Positions 23,982 to 32,721 of a stretch of DNA of 64,000 nt are shown piece after piece. A program made the position numbers and the translations under genes. The notes under the pieces were generated by a model that worked only from the letters and a program-made list of their open reading frames with translations, ran no database searches and had not been told where the DNA came from. The first letter of the stretch is position 1. Each line of letters begins with the position of its first letter. Source of the stretch: Pseudomonas sp. RGM2987 (GTDB taxonomy: Bacteria; Pseudomonadota; Gammaproteobacteria; Pseudomonadales; Pseudomonadaceae); the NCBI RefSeq assembly GCF_022952855.1, contig NZ_JALJDX010000201.1:1-64000 (forward strand). Direction: 5' to 3'.

Positions 23982-26129
23982 CTATTGCTCTTTCTCCACA
24001 AGATTCCCATCGGCGTCATAGACCAGATACTCATCGCTATTGCCCGGAGCCCTCACATAGTAGCGCGCCTCGTTACCGTTATCTGGGACTTTCAGGCTCG
24101 TATAGGAGCCCAGTTTCTTCACCAGTGTATTGTTCTGGCTGATCAATACCAGGCCACTGTCGCCTTCCCGGACCGCAGCCGCGTAGCGGCTCTGGAACGC
24201 GCTGATCTGGTTATACTCCAGCGGAATCTGCAGTTTGCCGGCCAAGTCGATGGCGCCGTAACTGCTATCGCGCCCGACCACGGCCATGCCGTTGGAGAAC
24301 GGCTCCACTTCGTCATACGGCAACTTGATGGGGAGCAGCGCGCCTTGGCGGTTGATAAAGGCAAAGGTCTTGTTTTTGGCGTCTTGCACCAGCAGCGGTT
24401 GCTCGCCGAAGAATCGACCGATCACGTTGTAACCCTGAAGGTTGATCCGTTTACCTTGCAGGTCGTGGACGTCCCGGCGGCTCTGATCGGCTGAGGTGGT
24501 GTAGAGGAGGTCACCGCTTTGCTCGATCGCGGAAAACTGCGCTGGCAGGATCTCTTTGCCGGCGAGGGTATAGGCGCCGTAGTGACCCTCCGTGGCATAG
24601 GTTTTGGTGCCCAGACGGGCGATGAACAGATTGCCGATCACCGTGGGGTTGACGAACTTCATCGGCAGGATGAAACGGTGATGCTTGGCGTCGTAGAGCC
24701 CATAAGGGCCATTGGTTTCCCGCTCCACCAACAGCAGGCCGTTATCCATTGCCTGGGATATGAGTTCGAACGGTAGATTGACGGGTTTATTGCTGCCCGC
24801 AGGGAAGTAGGCCGTTTGCTCCAGTACTTCGGAGTCAGGGTCGCGGGCGTTCTTCAGCGAAAGCAGCGTGTAGATTTGCGCGGCGCCTTGATCGGGTGCT
24901 TGAATCTGTAGCCAGCGTGGTTTGATCAACCACTGGCCGCTCTGGTCGATGAAACCGTAGAGGTCAGCGTTTCGGTCGAGGGCGATGTAACGGGTTTGCG
25001 CTGCAAGCAGGTTGGGCACACCTGCGAATACGGCGCTGTTGTCTTCCATCGGAGCAAGCACGTGGATGACGATACGCCGCGGCGTGGCCTCGAAGCGATA
25101 ATCGGCCTCGGTGTTTTTCAGCGGCCCGGCCTGGGTGGAAAGCATTTCGACCAACTGCTCCAGCCGTTGCTGTACCGCCTGGCTGGTCTTGAACTGTGCG
25201 AGATCATCCTTGGTCTTGCGCAACGCCTTGTAGTAGTCACGCAACGCGTCAATGTCGCCCTCCGAAGGGAACGAGCGGGTGTTGTTGCCATTGCTGTAAA
25301 GCGCCTTGCCCGTGTCGGTCAGGCCCTGCACGACGAAGGTCGACGCTTTGGGCGTGCTCAGTCGCAGCGAAGCACTGTCGTCGCCCAGGGCGGTGAGCTG
25401 GAATTGTTGGCCGTCGCCGAGGGTGACCTTCGGGTGATCCTTGTCCAGGACGACTTTCTTGAACGCCGGATAACTGCGGTAGGCGATCGTCAGGTCGAGA
25501 CTGGCCAAGGGTTTGTTGACCGAGAGTGTGATGACGTCACGGGACAGCGGAATATCGTCCGACTCCGCTTCGGGCTGCTTCTTGATATCGGCGAAAAGCG
25601 TCTCGCTGCCATCGCGAAAACGCAGGCGGTCCGGGCGGTACTGTTCGGCCGTTGGTTCATCCGGAGTGGCTGCGCGTTTCCACAAAGGATCAAGACTGCT
25701 GGTCTCAAGCCGCACTTCGGAACCGTCAGCAAACAGCTTTTGGGCGAAATGAATGTCTTGGACTGACGCCAGCGCAGTTTTGACCTCTGCGCTGGTGAAA
25801 GGAACGAACAGTTCCTCGTATTGCAGTTCCTGCTCGCCGGCGGGTTGGGTTCCCTCAACCTTCAGGCTGAGTTCCGTCTGGCTGACCAATTCCAACGACC
25901 GGAGGGTTTCATCGGTGTCGTTGATCAGGAAGTTCAGGCGCTTCTCCACATCCGGCAGCGCCAGTGTGCCGATGTCCTCTACGCCGCCTTCGTTCATGTC
26001 CTCGGCTGCGAAGTATTCACTCGCTGAGACATTACTTTGGCGAAACAAGTAGTAGGACGAACAGCCCACCACTAACAGGGTCACACTCAGTATCGACAGC
26101 AATCTCAAGCGAGGCTGGGGAAGGTTCAT
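23982..26129 (-). CDS. WG-repeat lipoprotein
   Basis: A 715-aa protein with a lipoprotein signal (hydrophobic stretch ending LLVVGCSS; Cys near residue 23). Residues ~30-390 are a poorly characterised N-terminal domain. From ~395 onward several WG-type repeats appear: DLYGFIDQSGQWLIKPRW, GPYGLYDAKHHRFILPMKF, HYGAYTLAGKEILPAQF, FAFINRQGALLPIKL and SYGAIDLAGKLQIPLEY. WG repeats form beta-propeller-like or solenoid surfaces, so binding of a partner or polymer in the periplasm is likely. No enzymatic motif is seen. The PPP gene follows closely. Confidence 0.82.
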   Translation of the reverse strand: MNLPQPRLRLLSILSVTLLVVGCSSYYLFRQSNVSASEYFAAEDMNEGGVEDIGTLALPDVEKRLNFLINDTDETLRSLELVSQTELSLKVEGTQPAGEQELQYEELFVPFTSAEVKTALASVQDIHFAQKLFADGSEVRLETSSLDPLWKRAATPDEPTAEQYRPDRLRFRDGSETLFADIKKQPEAESDDIPLSRDVITLSVNKPLASLDLTIAYRSYPAFKKVVLDKDHPKVTLGDGQQFQLTALGDDSASLRLSTPKASTFVVQGLTDTGKALYSNGNNTRSFPSEGDIDALRDYYKALRKTKDDLAQFKTSQAVQQRLEQLVEMLSTQAGPLKNTEADYRFEATPRRIVIHVLAPMEDNSAVFAGVPNLLAAQTRYIALDRNADLYGFIDQSGQWLIKPRWLQIQAPDQGAAQIYTLLSLKNARDPDSEVLEQTAYFPAGSNKPVNLPFELISQAMDNGLLLVERETNGPYGLYDAKHHRFILPMKFVNPTVIGNLFIARLGTKTYATEGHYGAYTLAGKEILPAQFSAIEQSGDLLYTTSADQSRRDVHDLQGKRINLQGYNVIGRFFGEQPLLVQDAKNKTFAFINRQGALLPIKLPYDEVEPFSNGMAVVGRDSSYGAIDLAGKLQIPLEYNQISAFQSRYAAAVREGDSGLVLISQNNTLVKKLGSYTSLKVPDNGNEARYYVRAPGNSDEYLVYDADGNLVEKEQ

Positions 26130-26303
26130 CGTGGCTTCGTTAGTCAGGGGGCGGGAAAGTGCGGCCAGCTAACCACACGGCCTGGCCGCCTGCCAATAGG
26201 CTGGATGATGCCAACCCTGTCTTGACGGTTTAAGGGGCGCCCGCGGCGGCGGGTTCGAAAGCGCCGGGTCGATCCAGGTCGGCCCGAGCGAGCTTTTCAA
26301 CGT

Positions 26304-26912
26304 TCACGCTATCGGTGTGCGAATTTCCTGGCCGATACATTTTTCAAACACCTGCTCCATGGGCCCGAGCGCGCAGTTGTAAGCGGCGATGTTTGCGTAA
26401 ATCCACTCCTCTTTCTCAATGCCCCACCAACTGATCTCGAACCCGGCATTCATGATGAGGTGTTCAAAGAGAATCCGCTGTGCGCGGCCGTTTCCCTCGC
26501 GGAAGGGATGTACTACGTTGATGTCCGAGTAGGCATCGGCAACCGCGTTGATCAAGGCTGCACGGCTCATGCCTTCGAACCAGTTTTTCGCTGCCATGTG
26601 CTTGAAGATCTTTGCAGCTTCCGCTTCCATGAATTGCGGCTGGCAGAAGCGGGTGTCCTGCTTGGCCATCCCTACCGTGCGCAACTCCCCGGCCCATTCG
26701 TACAAGTCACTGAATAGAACCTGGTGTATGCCTTGAAGGTAAGCCAAGTTGTAAGGAGGAGGGCTGAACTCGACGTTGTCCGCCGCGATGGCCGAGAGCT
26801 GTTGCTCGGCCTCGCTCAAGGTCAGTTCGTCACGGATATCGAGTTTGTTGCGCAGGACGGTGGAGCCGGGATAGCAGTAGGCGTCTTCGCCGACACCATA
26901 TTTGTCCGGCAT
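26304..26912 (-). CDS. fic: Fic-domain AMP-transferase toxin
   Basis: A 202-aa Fic protein with the full active-site motif HPFREGNGRAQR (catalytic His, Mg/phosphate loop, Arg). A flap segment FSPPPYNLAYLQGIHQVLF precedes it. Fic enzymes of this class (FicT/VbhT-like) transfer AMP to targets such as DNA gyrase/topoisomerase IV. The start MPDKYGVGED at 26912 overlaps the stop of the antitoxin gene by 1 nt. The N-terminus lacks its own inhibitory (S/T)xxxE(G/N) motif, which is carried by the neighbouring small protein. Confidence 0.92.
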   Translation of the reverse strand: MPDKYGVGEDAYCYPGSTVLRNKLDIRDELTLSEAEQQLSAIAADNVEFSPPPYNLAYLQGIHQVLFSDLYEWAGELRTVGMAKQDTRFCQPQFMEAEAAKIFKHMAAKNWFEGMSRAALINAVADAYSDINVVHPFREGNGRAQRILFEHLIMNAGFEISWWGIEKEEWIYANIAAYNCALGPMEQVFEKCIGQEIRTPIA

Positions 26913-27082
26913 CAGGTTCGGGTCTTGGTGAAGGACTTCAAGACTTCTTCGCGCGTGGGCATTTTGCATTCGCCGTCGGAGAAGGTCACTTTGAAGCCTT
27001 CAAGGCGCAGGCTGGCGGCATAGTTGGATCGGCGCGTTCTGGCCGCGTAGGCCTTTTTCGCTTCAAGGCTGACAGTGCCCAT
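26912..27082 (-). CDS. YhfG/FicA-type antitoxin of the Fic protein
   Basis: A 56-aa protein that matches the YhfG family. It contains SLRLEGF, which fits the class I inhibition motif (S/T)xxxE(G/N), whose Glu blocks ATP gamma-phosphate positioning in Fic. The start MGTVSLEAKKAY at 27082 fits the family length. It precedes fic with a TGATG overlap, giving coupled translation of antitoxin then toxin. The divergent radical-SAM operon begins 166 nt away. Confidence 0.88.
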   Translation of the reverse strand: MGTVSLEAKKAYAARTRRSNYAASLRLEGFKVTFSDGECKMPTREEVLKSFTKTRT

Positions 27083-27215
27083 GGGGCTTACCTCACTCGC
27101 AATGATGCGCGGATTATAGCCCATCGGCTTGGCGTGGCCTATGTGGCGACCTCTATGGGCTCGCGAATGGACATTGAACTGATCAATGGCCCTTGCAATG
27201 CAGTTCATCTCAAAA

Positions 27216-27235
27216 TACTGTGTTTATGTCCAGTA
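27216..27235 (+). promoter_or_regulatory. LexA (SOS) box before the radical-SAM operon
   Basis: TACTG, then TGTTTATGTC, then CAGTA. This has the exact CTG-N10-CAG spacing and flanking TA pairs of the gammaproteobacterial LexA box. It lies 13 nt before the ATG at 27249, where bound LexA would block transcription. Confidence 0.8.
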
Positions 27236-27248
27236 TCGAGAGTCCTCC

Positions 27249-28469
27249 ATGCAACTCATCGCCAAGCTCGGCATTCTCGCCGACGCTGCCAAGTATGACG
27301 CTTCCTGCGCCAGCAGTGGCGCGCCCAAGCGCAGTTCCCGGGGGCGCGACGGGCTCGGTGCCACGGATGGCATGGGCATCTGCCACAGCTACACGCCCGA
27401 TGGGCGCTGTGTCTCATTGCTCAAGGTGCTGCTGACCAATTTCTGCCTGTATGACTGCCAGTATTGTGTCAACCGTCGCTCCAGCAACGTGCCGAGGGCG
27501 CGCTTTACGCCGGAGGAGGTGGTGCGCTTGACGCTGGATTTCTATCGTCGCAATTGCATCAGTGGCCTGTTCCTGAGCTCTGGCATCATTCGTTCAGCCG
27601 ATTACACCATGGAGCAGTTGGTGCGGGTGGCGCGTTTGCTGCGCGAAGAACATCAATTTCGCGGTTATATCCATCTCAAGACCATTCCCGATGCGGATCC
27701 GTTGTTGATCGAGGAGGCCGGACGGCTGGCCGATCGCCTGAGCGTGAACATCGAGCTGTCCAGCGAGGTGAGCCTCAAGCGGCTGGCGCCGGAAAAGCAA
27801 TTGACCACGATCCGCCAGGCCATGGGCACTATTCATGAGGGGCAGCAGGCGGTGGCCGGCGAGGCGAGGGCGCCGCGCTTCGCGCCGGCCGGGCAAAGCA
27901 CTCAGGTCATCGTGGGCGCCGATGCCACCGACGACCACGCCATCCTGCAGAACGCTGAATCGCTCTATCAGGGGTATGGTTTGCGTCGGGTCTATTACTC
28001 GGCATTCAGCCCAATCCCTGACAGCCCGTCCAGTGTGCCGTTGGCGGCGCCGCCCTTGCTGCGCGAGCACCGGCTGTACCAGGCGGATTTTCTCATGCGC
28101 GGTTATGGCTACAAGGCGGGCGAGCTTCTGAGCAGCGCCACCAACCTCGATCTGGACATCGACCCCAAGCTTGCATGGGCGCTGGCCAATCGTGAGGTCT
28201 TCCCGCTGGACGTCAACCGCGCCGAGCCTGCTTTGCTGGCGCGCATTCCCGGCATCGGCCTGCGTAGTGTGCAACGCCTGGTGGCGCTACGGCGGGAGCG
28301 ACGGGTTCGCTATGACGATTTGGTGCAGTTGCGCTGCGTGCTGGAAAAGGCGCGACCGTTCATCATCACCAGCGACTACCGGCCCGCCGAAGCCCAGGTG
28401 CGCAGCGGCCTGTTGCGTGCGCGCCTGCGCGATCCCCAACGGCCGGTGCAGATGGGGTTATGGGGGTGA
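27249..28469 (+). CDS. Radical SAM protein, putative DNA modification/repair
   Basis: A 406-aa protein. The radical-SAM cluster motif CxxxCxxC is in NFCLYDCQYCVNRRSS (about residue 75). The partial barrel follows (FLSSGIIRSADYTMEQLV, SVNIELSSEVSLKRLAPEK). The C-terminal ~100 residues hold a helix-hairpin-helix (ARIPGIGLRSVQRLVALRRE), which binds DNA in many repair proteins. It matches the family named putative DNA modification/repair radical SAM protein (TIGR03916). The next gene, its usual partner, overlaps by 10 nt. The LexA box immediately upstream predicts induction by DNA damage. Confidence 0.88.
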   Translation: MQLIAKLGILADAAKYDASCASSGAPKRSSRGRDGLGATDGMGICHSYTPDGRCVSLLKVLLTNFCLYDCQYCVNRRSSNVPRARFTPEEVVRLTLDFYRRNCISGLFLSSGIIRSADYTMEQLVRVARLLREEHQFRGYIHLKTIPDADPLLIEEAGRLADRLSVNIELSSEVSLKRLAPEKQLTTIRQAMGTIHEGQQAVAGEARAPRFAPAGQSTQVIVGADATDDHAILQNAESLYQGYGLRRVYYSAFSPIPDSPSSVPLAAPPLLREHRLYQADFLMRGYGYKAGELLSSATNLDLDIDPKLAWALANREVFPLDVNRAEPALLARIPGIGLRSVQRLVALRRERRVRYDDLVQLRCVLEKARPFIITSDYRPAEAQVRSGLLRARLRDPQRPVQMGLWG

Positions 28470-29341
28470 TCGCGCTGGATTGCGATGACGACTTCTCCAC
28501 CTGGCGTGACCAGGCCCGGGCCCTGCTTGGCCACGGCATCGACCCGAGTGACGTCACGTGGGCCCAAGGCCCTGTCACTGACTTATTGGCTGTACCGACG
28601 CCGCTCCCACCGGGCCCGGGGCCGTTCCGCACGCGGATCCCGGCGGCGTTGTTGACACAACTCGAACAGGCCAGCCGTTACCTGGGCGAACAACGCTGGA
28701 ACCTGCTGTACGAAGTACTCTGGCGCGTTGCCCATGGCGACCGCACCGCCATGCTTGCGGGTGATCGGCTGGGCAGTGAGCTGCAGCGACGGATCAAGCA
28801 GGTCAGTCGCGAGGCGCACCATCTGCATGCTTTCGTGCGTTTCATTCCCTTGCCCCAGGCGCTGGCCGAGCGGTTGCAGCTGGACCTGGTGTCTTTCCAC
28901 GAGCCAGCCCACGACATCCTCGAAAGCGCCAGCAGCCATTTTGCCGAACGCCTGGGACGACAACGCTGGCTGATCGCAACACCCCGCGACGGCATCCGCT
29001 TCGACGGCCAGTCGCTTGACTACAGGCGCCAATGCCCCGAAGAGTGGCGCCAATGGGCACGTCATGCCGACGACCCCGGCGCCGAGTTGTGGCGCACCTA
29101 CTATCGACACATCTTCAACCCGGCGCGGCTTAATCCCCAGGCGTTAAGGCAGCACATGCCCGGACGTTTCTGGCAGCACTTGCCGGAGGGCGGGTTGATT
29201 CCGCAATTGGTGGGGCTGGCGCGGCAGGGGAAGCAGCGCGATGGGCAGGCCTTGGAGGTGAGGGAACAGGTGGGCAAGCGGATTGTTGTGGGGGCGAGGG
29301 TTGAGAGCGCTCCCTTGGGATCGAGCCCTGCACCTGAGTAG
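28460..29341 (+). CDS. DUF4130-family partner of the radical SAM protein
   Basis: A 293-aa protein of the TIGR03915/DUF4130 type. Signatures are ASRYLGEQRWNLLYEVLWRV, HHLHAFVRFIPLP, FHEPAHDILESASSHFAERL and ATPRDGIRFDGQSLDY. In some bacteria this domain is fused to a UdgX-like uracil-DNA glycosylase. Here the protein ends before any such domain, and the last ~40 residues look like low-complexity tail. The ATG lies inside the radical-SAM gene (10-nt overlap), so the two are made together. Function is unknown; a DNA-repair role is inferred from the partner and the LexA box. Confidence 0.82.
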   Translation: MGVIALDCDDDFSTWRDQARALLGHGIDPSDVTWAQGPVTDLLAVPTPLPPGPGPFRTRIPAALLTQLEQASRYLGEQRWNLLYEVLWRVAHGDRTAMLAGDRLGSELQRRIKQVSREAHHLHAFVRFIPLPQALAERLQLDLVSFHEPAHDILESASSHFAERLGRQRWLIATPRDGIRFDGQSLDYRRQCPEEWRQWARHADDPGAELWRTYYRHIFNPARLNPQALRQHMPGRFWQHLPEGGLIPQLVGLARQGKQRDGQALEVREQVGKRIVVGARVESAPLGSSPAPE

Positions 29342-29410
29342 TCGGGGCTTTCAGTTCATACCGATGCTTTGGATTTAAGCCAATGTCTTTCCAACGATCG
29401 GATACCAACC

Positions 29411-29437
29411 GTGGCGAGGGGGTTGCTCCCTCGCCAC
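29411..29437. repeat. Minimal hairpin derived from a family A REPIN
   Basis: GTGGCGAGGG and CCCTCGCCAC are joined by only 7 nt. It looks like a REPIN that lost its centre. Confidence 0.6.
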
Positions 29438-29474
29438 GGGAATTCTGCTGCGCAGCATGCTCTCTCACCACGAT

Positions 29475-29800
29475 TCAACGGATACCTTCGGGTGGGCTGC
29501 GCAATGCCGCAATGTCGCGCTTTGGGGGCAGGCCAAACAAGCGGGCGTATTCGCGGCTGAATTGGGAAGGGCTTTCATAACCGACCTTGAACGCTGCACT
29601 CGCCACGTCCAGATGCTCCTTCAGCATCAGGCGCTTGGCCTCGTTCAAGCGCAGCCATTTCTGGTATTGCAGTGGGCTCATCGCCGTGAGCTGGCGGAAG
29701 TGGTGAGGAAAGTCGGCGCGCTCATCTGCACCCGTGCCGCCAGGTCGTCGACGCGAAAGGGCGTGGTGCAGTATCGATGTCTCGAAGTCACCCGTGCCGG
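29475..29800 (-). pseudogene. Broken AraC-family regulator (C-terminal remnant)
   Basis: The C-terminal DNA-binding half reads [19 protein letters not shown], then [27 protein letters not shown] and [12 protein letters not shown], which is clear AraC text. Just upstream, the preceding HTH ([17 protein letters not shown]) is in a different frame, with a shift near 29704. The N-terminal sensing domain is missing: the ~400 nt to the right contains no matching text. The remnant probably once regulated the downstream MFS gene or another neighbour. Confidence 0.7.
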
Positions 29801-30126
29801 TGGTCCGCGCGCCAATCGTGTTGGCGAGGGTCTCTTGAAAGGGGCGGCGCTGGAGGGTCATGTCGGGTCGGATGCCATCAGGTCAAGAGCTATGGGCAGG
29901 ACATTAACCCGCCAAGCGAAGCGCTGCCTATCGGTCATTTGTGCCGTCACAGGATCGGGCAAGAACTCCGGAGGAATGCGCTACCGGTCGCCGGAGTCGA
30001 TCCCTGACACTGGGTCTTCAGGTCAAACACGCATCGCCGTGGCCGACCAATCGCTTTCGCGAGTAAACCTGCCCTCACAGTTTGATCGAGGTTATTCACA
30101 AATCCAGTGCCTGCCACAGGCCCCCT

Positions 30127-30275
30127 GTGGGAGCGCGAAGGCGGTGTGTCATTCAACCTATTCGGCGACTGACACCCCGCTTTCGCGAGCAAGCCCGCTC
30201 CCACATTAATTTGATGTTGTTCACAAACCCAATGCCCGCCACTGAGCCCCTGTGGGAGCGGGCTTGCCCGCGAAG
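30127..30275. repeat. Cluster of three family B REP arms
   Basis: Arms at 30127 (GTGGGAGCGCGAAGG, internally deleted), 30181-30205 (TTTCGCGAGCAAGCCCGCTC) and 30251-30275 (GTGGGAGCGGGCTTGCCCGC). A decayed arm is also visible near 30055. Together they fill most of the gap between the AraC remnant and the MFS gene. Confidence 0.75.
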
Positions 30276-30374
30276 GCAATGGATCAGCTTGCACAAACAT
30301 CGAAAGTGCCCCCGTCACTCGGCCCTCAACCGGACCGACTTCCAACTACACCCAGCGACACAGGATGCATCCCA

Positions 30375-31598
30375 ATGCCTCACACCTCATTACCAAAAAC
30401 CTCAGGCCAACCGGCCTGGGGCGCGGTGCTTGCCATGTCGCTTGCCGCGTTCGCCCTCGTGGCCTCCGAGTTCATGCCCGTCAGCCTGCTGACACCGGTA
30501 GCCGCCGATCTCCAGGTCAGCGAAGGCCAGGCCGGCCAGGGCATTGCCGTCTCGGGCGCCTTTGCCTTGATCACCAGTCTGTTCATTGCCTCGATCGCCG
30601 CCCGGGTCGACCGTAAGGTGTTGCTGTCGGCGTTGACGCTACTGATGATCGTGTCTGGAACAGTGGTCGCCCTGGCGCCCAACTACGCGATATTCATGGT
30701 CGGCCGCGCGTTGATCGGCGTGGCGATCGGCGGTTTCTGGTCGCTGTCGGCGGCCACGGCCATGCGCCTTGTACCCGCCGATAAGGTCCCGCGCGCCCTG
30801 GCCATCGTCAATGGCGGCAACGCATTGGCGACCGTGGTCGCGGCACCGCTGGGCAGTTTCCTCGGGGCGATCATCGGTTGGCGCGGCGCGTTTTTTTGCA
30901 TTGTGCCGATCGCGGCCATTGCCTTGGTCTGGTTGCTGCTGAGCCTGCCTTCGATGCGCTCGCAGCCGACAAAGCAGGGCAGTAGCAACGTCTTCATGTT
31001 GATGACCCGGGCTCCGGTCGTGCTGGGCATGCTGGCTGTCAGCACATTCTTCATGGGCCAGTTCATGCTGTTCACCTACCTGCGCCCGTTCCTTGAGACG
31101 GTGACGCAGGTGAGCGTGTCCATGCTGTCCTTCATGCTGCTGGTGATCGGGTTGGCGGGGTTTCTGGGGACCTTCCTGATTGGTGCATTCCTGAAAAACG
31201 CGCTGTACCGGACCCTCGTTGTCATCCCGCTGTTGATGGCCGCGATTGCCATTGCGCTCGTAGGGTTTGGCGGGTCGGTGACGATCACGACCGTCCTGCT
31301 GGGGCTTTGGGGGCTGGTGGCGACGGCGGCGCCGGTAGGCTGGTGGACCTGGCTGTCGCGAACACTGCCGGACAATGCCGAAGCCGGCGGCGGATTGATG
31401 GTCGCCATTGTCCAGCTCGCCATCGGCGCGGGCGCGACGCTGGGTGGTGTGCTGTTTGATCTGCGGGGCTACCAGGCGACGTTCGAAACCAGCGCGGCCA
31501 TATTGGTGATTGCGACCGTGCTCACGCTCCTGGCTGCACGCGCGGCGGTCCGAGAGTCGGCGCCTTCGAACGTAGCGACGTATAACCCGATGGGGTGA
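30375..31598 (+). CDS. MFS efflux transporter (NepI-like)
   Basis: A 407-aa, 12-helix major facilitator. The first helix text SEFMPVSLLTPVAADL and GGFWSLSAATAMRLVP in helix 4-5 closely follow the purine-ribonucleoside exporter NepI (FLPVSLLTPMAQDL, GGFWAMSASLTMRLVP). The A-motif loop is ASIAARVDRKVLL. The start MPHTSLPKTSGQPAWG at 30375 is chosen because the upstream frame passes through REP sequence. Actual substrates are unproven; members of this DHA1 branch also export drugs and arabinose-like sugars. Confidence 0.85.
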   Translation: MPHTSLPKTSGQPAWGAVLAMSLAAFALVASEFMPVSLLTPVAADLQVSEGQAGQGIAVSGAFALITSLFIASIAARVDRKVLLSALTLLMIVSGTVVALAPNYAIFMVGRALIGVAIGGFWSLSAATAMRLVPADKVPRALAIVNGGNALATVVAAPLGSFLGAIIGWRGAFFCIVPIAAIALVWLLLSLPSMRSQPTKQGSSNVFMLMTRAPVVLGMLAVSTFFMGQFMLFTYLRPFLETVTQVSVSMLSFMLLVIGLAGFLGTFLIGAFLKNALYRTLVVIPLLMAAIAIALVGFGGSVTITTVLLGLWGLVATAAPVGWWTWLSRTLPDNAEAGGGLMVAIVQLAIGAGATLGGVLFDLRGYQATFETSAAILVIATVLTLLAARAAVRESAPSNVATYNPMG

Positions 31599-31702
31599 TT
31601 GGAATTGCACTTCAATGGAAGGGCGACCGTTGAGCGCCTTCGGTTGGTGGCACATTGATATGCTGGTAGACTTCGCACTCGTGATCTTCCGAGTTTTGAG
31701 TT

Positions 31703-31990
31703 GTGACTACCGAGCGTATTTCGCAGTTGGAACAAGCCCTTATGGCCGTGATCGCTGCTGCGGGAAAGATGGGTGTCAGCAGCGATGAACTGTGTGCCCA
31801 GGCGGTAGGCGGGCTCATGGCTGAGCGCTATTGGACTTGGGCAAACGCCCATTACGCTCAAGGTGCGGCAGATGAAATCGACAACGCCTTGAGCCGGCTT
31901 GTGGGAAGGCAGGCGATCGGGCTGACAGTGCCGGCGATGGAAATCCCCTCCGATGCGGTCATCGCGGCAGCCATTCAAACCAACGGTTAA
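31703..31990 (+). CDS. Small conserved-looking protein, unknown function
   Basis: A 95-aa soluble, mostly helical protein (ISQLEQALMAVIAAAGKMGVSS, GGLMAERYWTWANAHYAQG). It starts with GTG; the ribosome site is weak, and the ATG at 31742 is an alternative start. The codon pattern is consistent with a real gene. I do not recognise the family. A convergent gene follows 50 nt away. Confidence 0.6.
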   Translation: MTTERISQLEQALMAVIAAAGKMGVSSDELCAQAVGGLMAERYWTWANAHYAQGAADEIDNALSRLVGRQAIGLTVPAMEIPSDAVIAAAIQTNG

Positions 31991-32040
31991 TCGGTTTCAT
32001 TCAACACCAATGGGCGACCTGAGAAGGCCGCCCATTTGCG

Positions 32041-32529
32041 TTAAAGCCCCAAGCCTTTTTCCACCACCGAGAGCAACGCATCTTCGTGCAACCCGACGGG
32101 CTCGGCAGGCTGCTGCCCAGCTCGAGGGACGGTCTTGATGTGCCACATCGATTCGCCGTGCTCGCCGACGCTGCGAAGCATGTAACTTTCCTGCCCCGCC
32201 ATCTGGATGTCGACGCGCCCGGCACCTCCCAGGGTGAAACGGGCAATGGGATCAAAGGTAATGCGACGGGCGTTGCCCTCGATGACCAGTTGATCGATCG
32301 CGTAGTGGTACGTCGAACCGCTGAAGTGGCTTTCAAACACGTGGGTAGGATTGCGCCGGATGTCCAGGCCGGCCTCGCAAAGCGGGGCCAGCCAGTTTTC
32401 GATCTGGCGGTACAACTCGTTGACCTGGCTGGGCCAATGTTCGATGGCCAGGTCGGCACCGTGGTCGTTGTCGGCCTGGGCCTGTTGGGCTTGCTTCAGT
32501 TTGGCGGCCAGTTCGTCTGCCTTGCTCAT
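32041..32529 (-). CDS. Hypothetical protein, 162 aa
   Basis: A soluble protein with a charged N-terminal helix rich in Gln, Ala and Asp (ADELAAKLKQAQQAQADNDHG) followed by a beta-rich part (THVFESHFSGSTYHYAIDQL, FTLGGAGRVDIQMAGQESYML). No signal peptide, no known motif. I do not recognise the family. It lies between two leftward/rightward genes and has its own ATG with a GGGA ribosome site. Confidence 0.65.
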   Translation of the reverse strand: MSKADELAAKLKQAQQAQADNDHGADLAIEHWPSQVNELYRQIENWLAPLCEAGLDIRRNPTHVFESHFSGSTYHYAIDQLVIEGNARRITFDPIARFTLGGAGRVDIQMAGQESYMLRSVGEHGESMWHIKTVPRAGQQPAEPVGLHEDALLSVVEKGLGL

Positions 32530-32721
32530 GTCGATGGTCCCTGTCGTGATGATTGGACTGAGCTTAGCTGAGGGGCTGACGGGGTTGCTTGCGCTGGGTC
32601 ATTGGAAGGTGCGCTGCCGCCGGATGGGTCGCTTGGCTCTCCGGCGGGCGCAAGCTCCCTGGCCATGTGGGGCGGCTGGGGTTCACTTCGAATGATGTTA
32701 TCCGCTTGTCGAACGCTTCAG

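Noticed and set aside
29457..30209. 250-codon plus-strand frame between the DUF4130 gene and the MFS gene
   Set aside because: It is antisense to the AraC remnant and crosses REP arms; no family text.
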